From contig DCBQ01000003.1 in NCBI GenBank assembly GCA_002313515.1, positions 1 through 48,409 of the forward strand: a DNA stretch of 48,409 bases. Reading direction: 5' to 3'. Shown one piece after another: positions 46,632 to 48,409 of the stretch; positions within the stretch are counted from its first letter, which is position 1, and the number at the start of each line of letters is the position of its first letter. This DNA comes from Candidatus Saccharibacteria bacterium UBA1103. GTDB taxonomy: Bacteria > Patescibacteriota > Saccharimonadia > Saccharimonadales > Saccharimonadaceae. The notes under the pieces are model-generated. The model was not told where the DNA came from and did no database searches. It was given only the letters and a program-made list of their open reading frames with translations. Position numbers and translations under genes: made by a program.

Positions 46632-47930
46632 ATGAATCAGATCAAATGCCCGAAGTGCGGCACCGTATTTACCATCGACGAGAGCCAGTACGATAACATC
46701 GTCCGTCAAGTACGCGACCAGGAATTTCAGAAGGATTTGGCTGAGCGAATTGAGCTAGCCAAGAAAGAGCAACAATCAGCCTTAGAGTTGGCCCGTCAGA
46801 AGGCGCAGTCCAATTTAGAGCATGAACTAGCGGCCAAAGAAGCACAGCTAAATCAACTGAAGGCTACCGCTCTACAGCGCGAAACCAAGCTAAATGCCGA
46901 GCATCAGCAGCAGATAGCTGAATTAAAGTCTAAGCTCGCCCAGGCCGACGACCGCCAGGCTATGGCCGTCAATAAGCTAAATGCTGAGCTAGCCCAGACC
47001 AAGGTTGAGAATAAGCTAGCCATCACAAACGCCACCGCCGCGGTTGAGAAGGAGCGCGACCAGCTGGCCAGTAAACTGCAACTACAGCAAAACGAAGCTC
47101 AGCTAAAACTGCAATCGACCAAGAACGAGTATGAATCCATGCTAAAGATTAAGCAGGAAGAACTAGAGCACTACAAGGATTTGAAATCTCGCCTCAGCAC
47201 CAAGATGGTGGGCGAAACACTGGAACAGCACTGCCAAATTGAGTTTAATAAGATTCGCGCCACCGCCTTCCCGAACGCCTATTTCGAGAAGGACAACGAT
47301 GCTCACACTGGCAGCAAGGGCGATTTTATCTACCGCGAGAACGCCGACGATGGCACTGAGATTATCAGCATCATGTTCGAGATGAAGAATCAGAACGACA
47401 CCACCGCCAGCAAGCACAAGAACGAGGACTTCTTTAAGGAGCTCGACAAGGATCGCCGCGAGAAAAACTGCGAATACGCCGTGCTAGTTACTCTACTAGA
47501 GGAGGATAACGACTATTACAATACCGGCATCGTCGATGTATCATACCGCTATCCTAAGATGTACGTCATCCGCCCACAATTCTTTATCCCTATGATTACC
47601 ATCCTGCGTAACGCCGCCCTAAATAGCTTAGCCGCCCGGCGCGAGCTAGCGGTCGTGCGCAATCAGAATATTGACGTAACGCATTTCGAGGAAAACATGG
47701 AAGCGTTCAAGAACGGCTTTGCCCGCAATTATGACCTAGCCAGTCGCAAGTTCAAGTCCGCCATCGAGGAAATAGACAAAACTATTAGCCACCTACAGAA
47801 GACCAAGGATGCTCTGCTGTCGTCCGAAAACAATCTGCGCCTCGCCAACAACAAGGCTCAGGACCTAACCATCAAGCGTCTGACCCGTGGCAATCCGACC
47901 ATGCAGGCGAAGTTTAATGAGCTAAAATAG
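46632..47930 (+). CDS. DUF2130-domain protein with zinc ribbon, coiled coil and nuclease-like fold
   Basis: A 432-residue protein. It starts with IKCPKCGTVFTIDESQYDNI, a zinc ribbon, then a charged coiled coil of about 150 residues (EQQSALELARQKAQSNLEHE onwards), and the DUF2130 core with KGDFIYRENADDGTEIISIMFEMKNQND, in which Asp and Glu-x-Lys resemble a PD-(D/E)xK nuclease site, and NCEYAVLVTLLEEDNDYYNTGIVDVSYRYPKMYVIRPQFFIPMI. Function is unknown; a DNA-related role is suggested by the fold (inference). The first ATG at 46626 directly follows TATAAT (46620-46625), so the ATG at 46632 is the probable leaderless start. Two hairpins follow the gene. Confidence 0.85.
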   Translation: MNQIKCPKCGTVFTIDESQYDNIVRQVRDQEFQKDLAERIELAKKEQQSALELARQKAQSNLEHELAAKEAQLNQLKATALQRETKLNAEHQQQIAELKSKLAQADDRQAMAVNKLNAELAQTKVENKLAITNATAAVEKERDQLASKLQLQQNEAQLKLQSTKNEYESMLKIKQEELEHYKDLKSRLSTKMVGETLEQHCQIEFNKIRATAFPNAYFEKDNDAHTGSKGDFIYRENADDGTEIISIMFEMKNQNDTTASKHKNEDFFKELDKDRREKNCEYAVLVTLLEEDNDYYNTGIVDVSYRYPKMYVIRPQFFIPMITILRNAALNSLAARRELAVVRNQNIDVTHFEENMEAFKNGFARNYDLASRKFKSAIEEIDKTISHLQKTKDALLSSENNLRLANNKAQDLTIKRLTRGNPTMQAKFNELK

Positions 47931-47948
47931 TCACGTCTAAGCCCACCC

Positions 47949-47997
47949 GATTATCATCTATCGATAATCTGCCCGCCCATGGCAGGGCGGGTATTAT
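47949..47997 (+). terminator. Double hairpin terminator after the DUF2130 gene
   Basis: First GATTATC / GATAATC, then CCCGCCC (47972-47978) / GGGCGGG (47985-47991) followed by TATTATATTT. The second is a strong GC stem with a mixed A/T tail and could also stop the convergent gene at 48000. Confidence 0.6.
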
Positions 47998-47999
47998 AT

Positions 48000-48347
48000 T
48001 TACAGCACGATTCCAATGGGGAATTTCCAGCTAAGCAGTGCCGCTAGACATAACACACCTAGCTCGAGATAACGAGACTTTGGTAATTTTTCTAAGCAAA
48101 CAATTAATAGCCCCGCCACTAGACCAATCGGCAAGGCCTGTAGCATTCCAATATCTACACCTAGACCCAGCCAGATTATACCTAGCACAAACATCAGCAC
48201 CAGTTTTAATAGCTGTCGAGCATAGACTAGCTGATTTTTACGCACCTCACGATCCACATTTTTAGGCGTCAAGCGTGGCGACCGTTTCACTGCTCGACCA
48301 CCGCCACGAGTGGTTCGCTTTTTTAGCCAGACTTTTTGTTTTACCAT
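48000..48347 (-). CDS. Small basic membrane protein of unknown function
   Basis: A 115-residue protein. The first 42 residues are very basic (KKRTTRGGGRAVKRSPRLTPKN), then three hydrophobic segments (LLKLVLMFVLGIIWLGLGV, ALPIGLVAGLLIVCL, YLELGVLCLAALLSWKFPIGIVL). No family recognised. TATAAT (48355-48360) is seven bases before the ATG. It converges on the DUF2130 gene. Nothing else is recognised to the right edge, which ends in a GC-rich palindromic stretch. Confidence 0.6.
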   Translation of the reverse strand: MVKQKVWLKKRTTRGGGRAVKRSPRLTPKNVDREVRKNQLVYARQLLKLVLMFVLGIIWLGLGVDIGMLQALPIGLVAGLLIVCLEKLPKSRYLELGVLCLAALLSWKFPIGIVL

Positions 48348-48409
48348 TAGTAGTATTATAACATAATATAACCCACCCAGCGGCGCGAGCGCCAGCTTGC
48401 CCGCCCTTG

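Noticed and set aside
1..48409. CRISPR arrays, rRNA genes, prophage, replication origin
   Set aside because: Scanning found no regularly spaced direct repeats, no rRNA-like sequence, no phage structural genes and no cluster of DnaA boxes next to dnaA.

Overview
The window looks like a chromosome segment of a Candidate Phyla Radiation (Patescibacteria) bacterium, most likely a Saccharibacterium (TM7). Evidence: a compact S10-spc-alpha ribosomal protein cluster with no rpmD (L30) gene between rpsE and rplO, zinc-free forms of S14 and L36, short intergenic gaps, many small membrane proteins of unknown function, an apparent sortase gene inside the ribosomal cluster, and normal use of TGA as a stop (unlike Absconditabacteria and Gracilibacteria). 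The phylum call is an inference from family knowledge, not from a tree.

Layout. 1-3.3 kb: the first codons of an EcoRI-family adenine methyltransferase (runs off the left edge), a lone CdiA-type toxin-like domain protein, prmC with an in-frame palindromic insertion, an MBL-fold hydrolase and an unknown protein. 3.4-10.2 kb: a MacB-like ABC exporter pair, two related multi-pass membrane proteins, an alpha-glucan phosphorylase and another membrane protein. 10.3-13.1 kb: a YhgE/Pip-type exporter and the Rrf2 repressor just before it, with a perfect palindrome over the promoter. 13.5-21.4 kb: a DXS-like thiamine-diphosphate enzyme with an altered acceptor site, an MgtA-type P-type ATPase, a membrane-anchored esterase, tgt and an AI-2E-family permease. 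21.5-27.8 kb (minus): secY, sortase, infA, rpmJ, rpsM, rpsK, rpsD, rpoA, rplQ, rplM, rpsI. 27.9-33.9 kb (plus): gltX, histidine kinase, response regulator, tRNA-Glu(CUC), PAS histidine kinase and a response regulator with a very long Q/N/S/P-rich tail. 34.1-42.9 kb (minus): rplC to rplO, nineteen genes, most joined by overlapping stop/start codons. 43.0-46.5 kb: an accessory patch with an IS1595-type element carrying an in-frame stop, a small membrane protein, a frameshifted secreted protein, a palindromic repeat, an Spx/ArsC-like protein with a tiny downstream ORF, and a compact, frameshifted metK behind a structured leader. 46.6-48.4 kb: a DUF2130 protein and a small membrane protein.

How it works together. 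The largest theme is ribosome assembly and translation (26 ribosomal proteins, initiation factor 1, RNA polymerase alpha, SecY, GltX, tRNA-Glu, PrmC, Tgt). The second is sensing (two histidine kinases, two response regulators, one Rrf2 repressor) and the third is envelope function (ABC exporters, sortase, SecY, P-type ATPase). A striking sequence-level feature is that many monocistronic or first-in-operon genes have a TATAAT-like -10 box exactly 6-8 bases before the start codon and no Shine-Dalgarno sequence, so they are probably transcribed as leaderless mRNAs, whereas internal operon genes carry GGAG-type ribosome binding sites.
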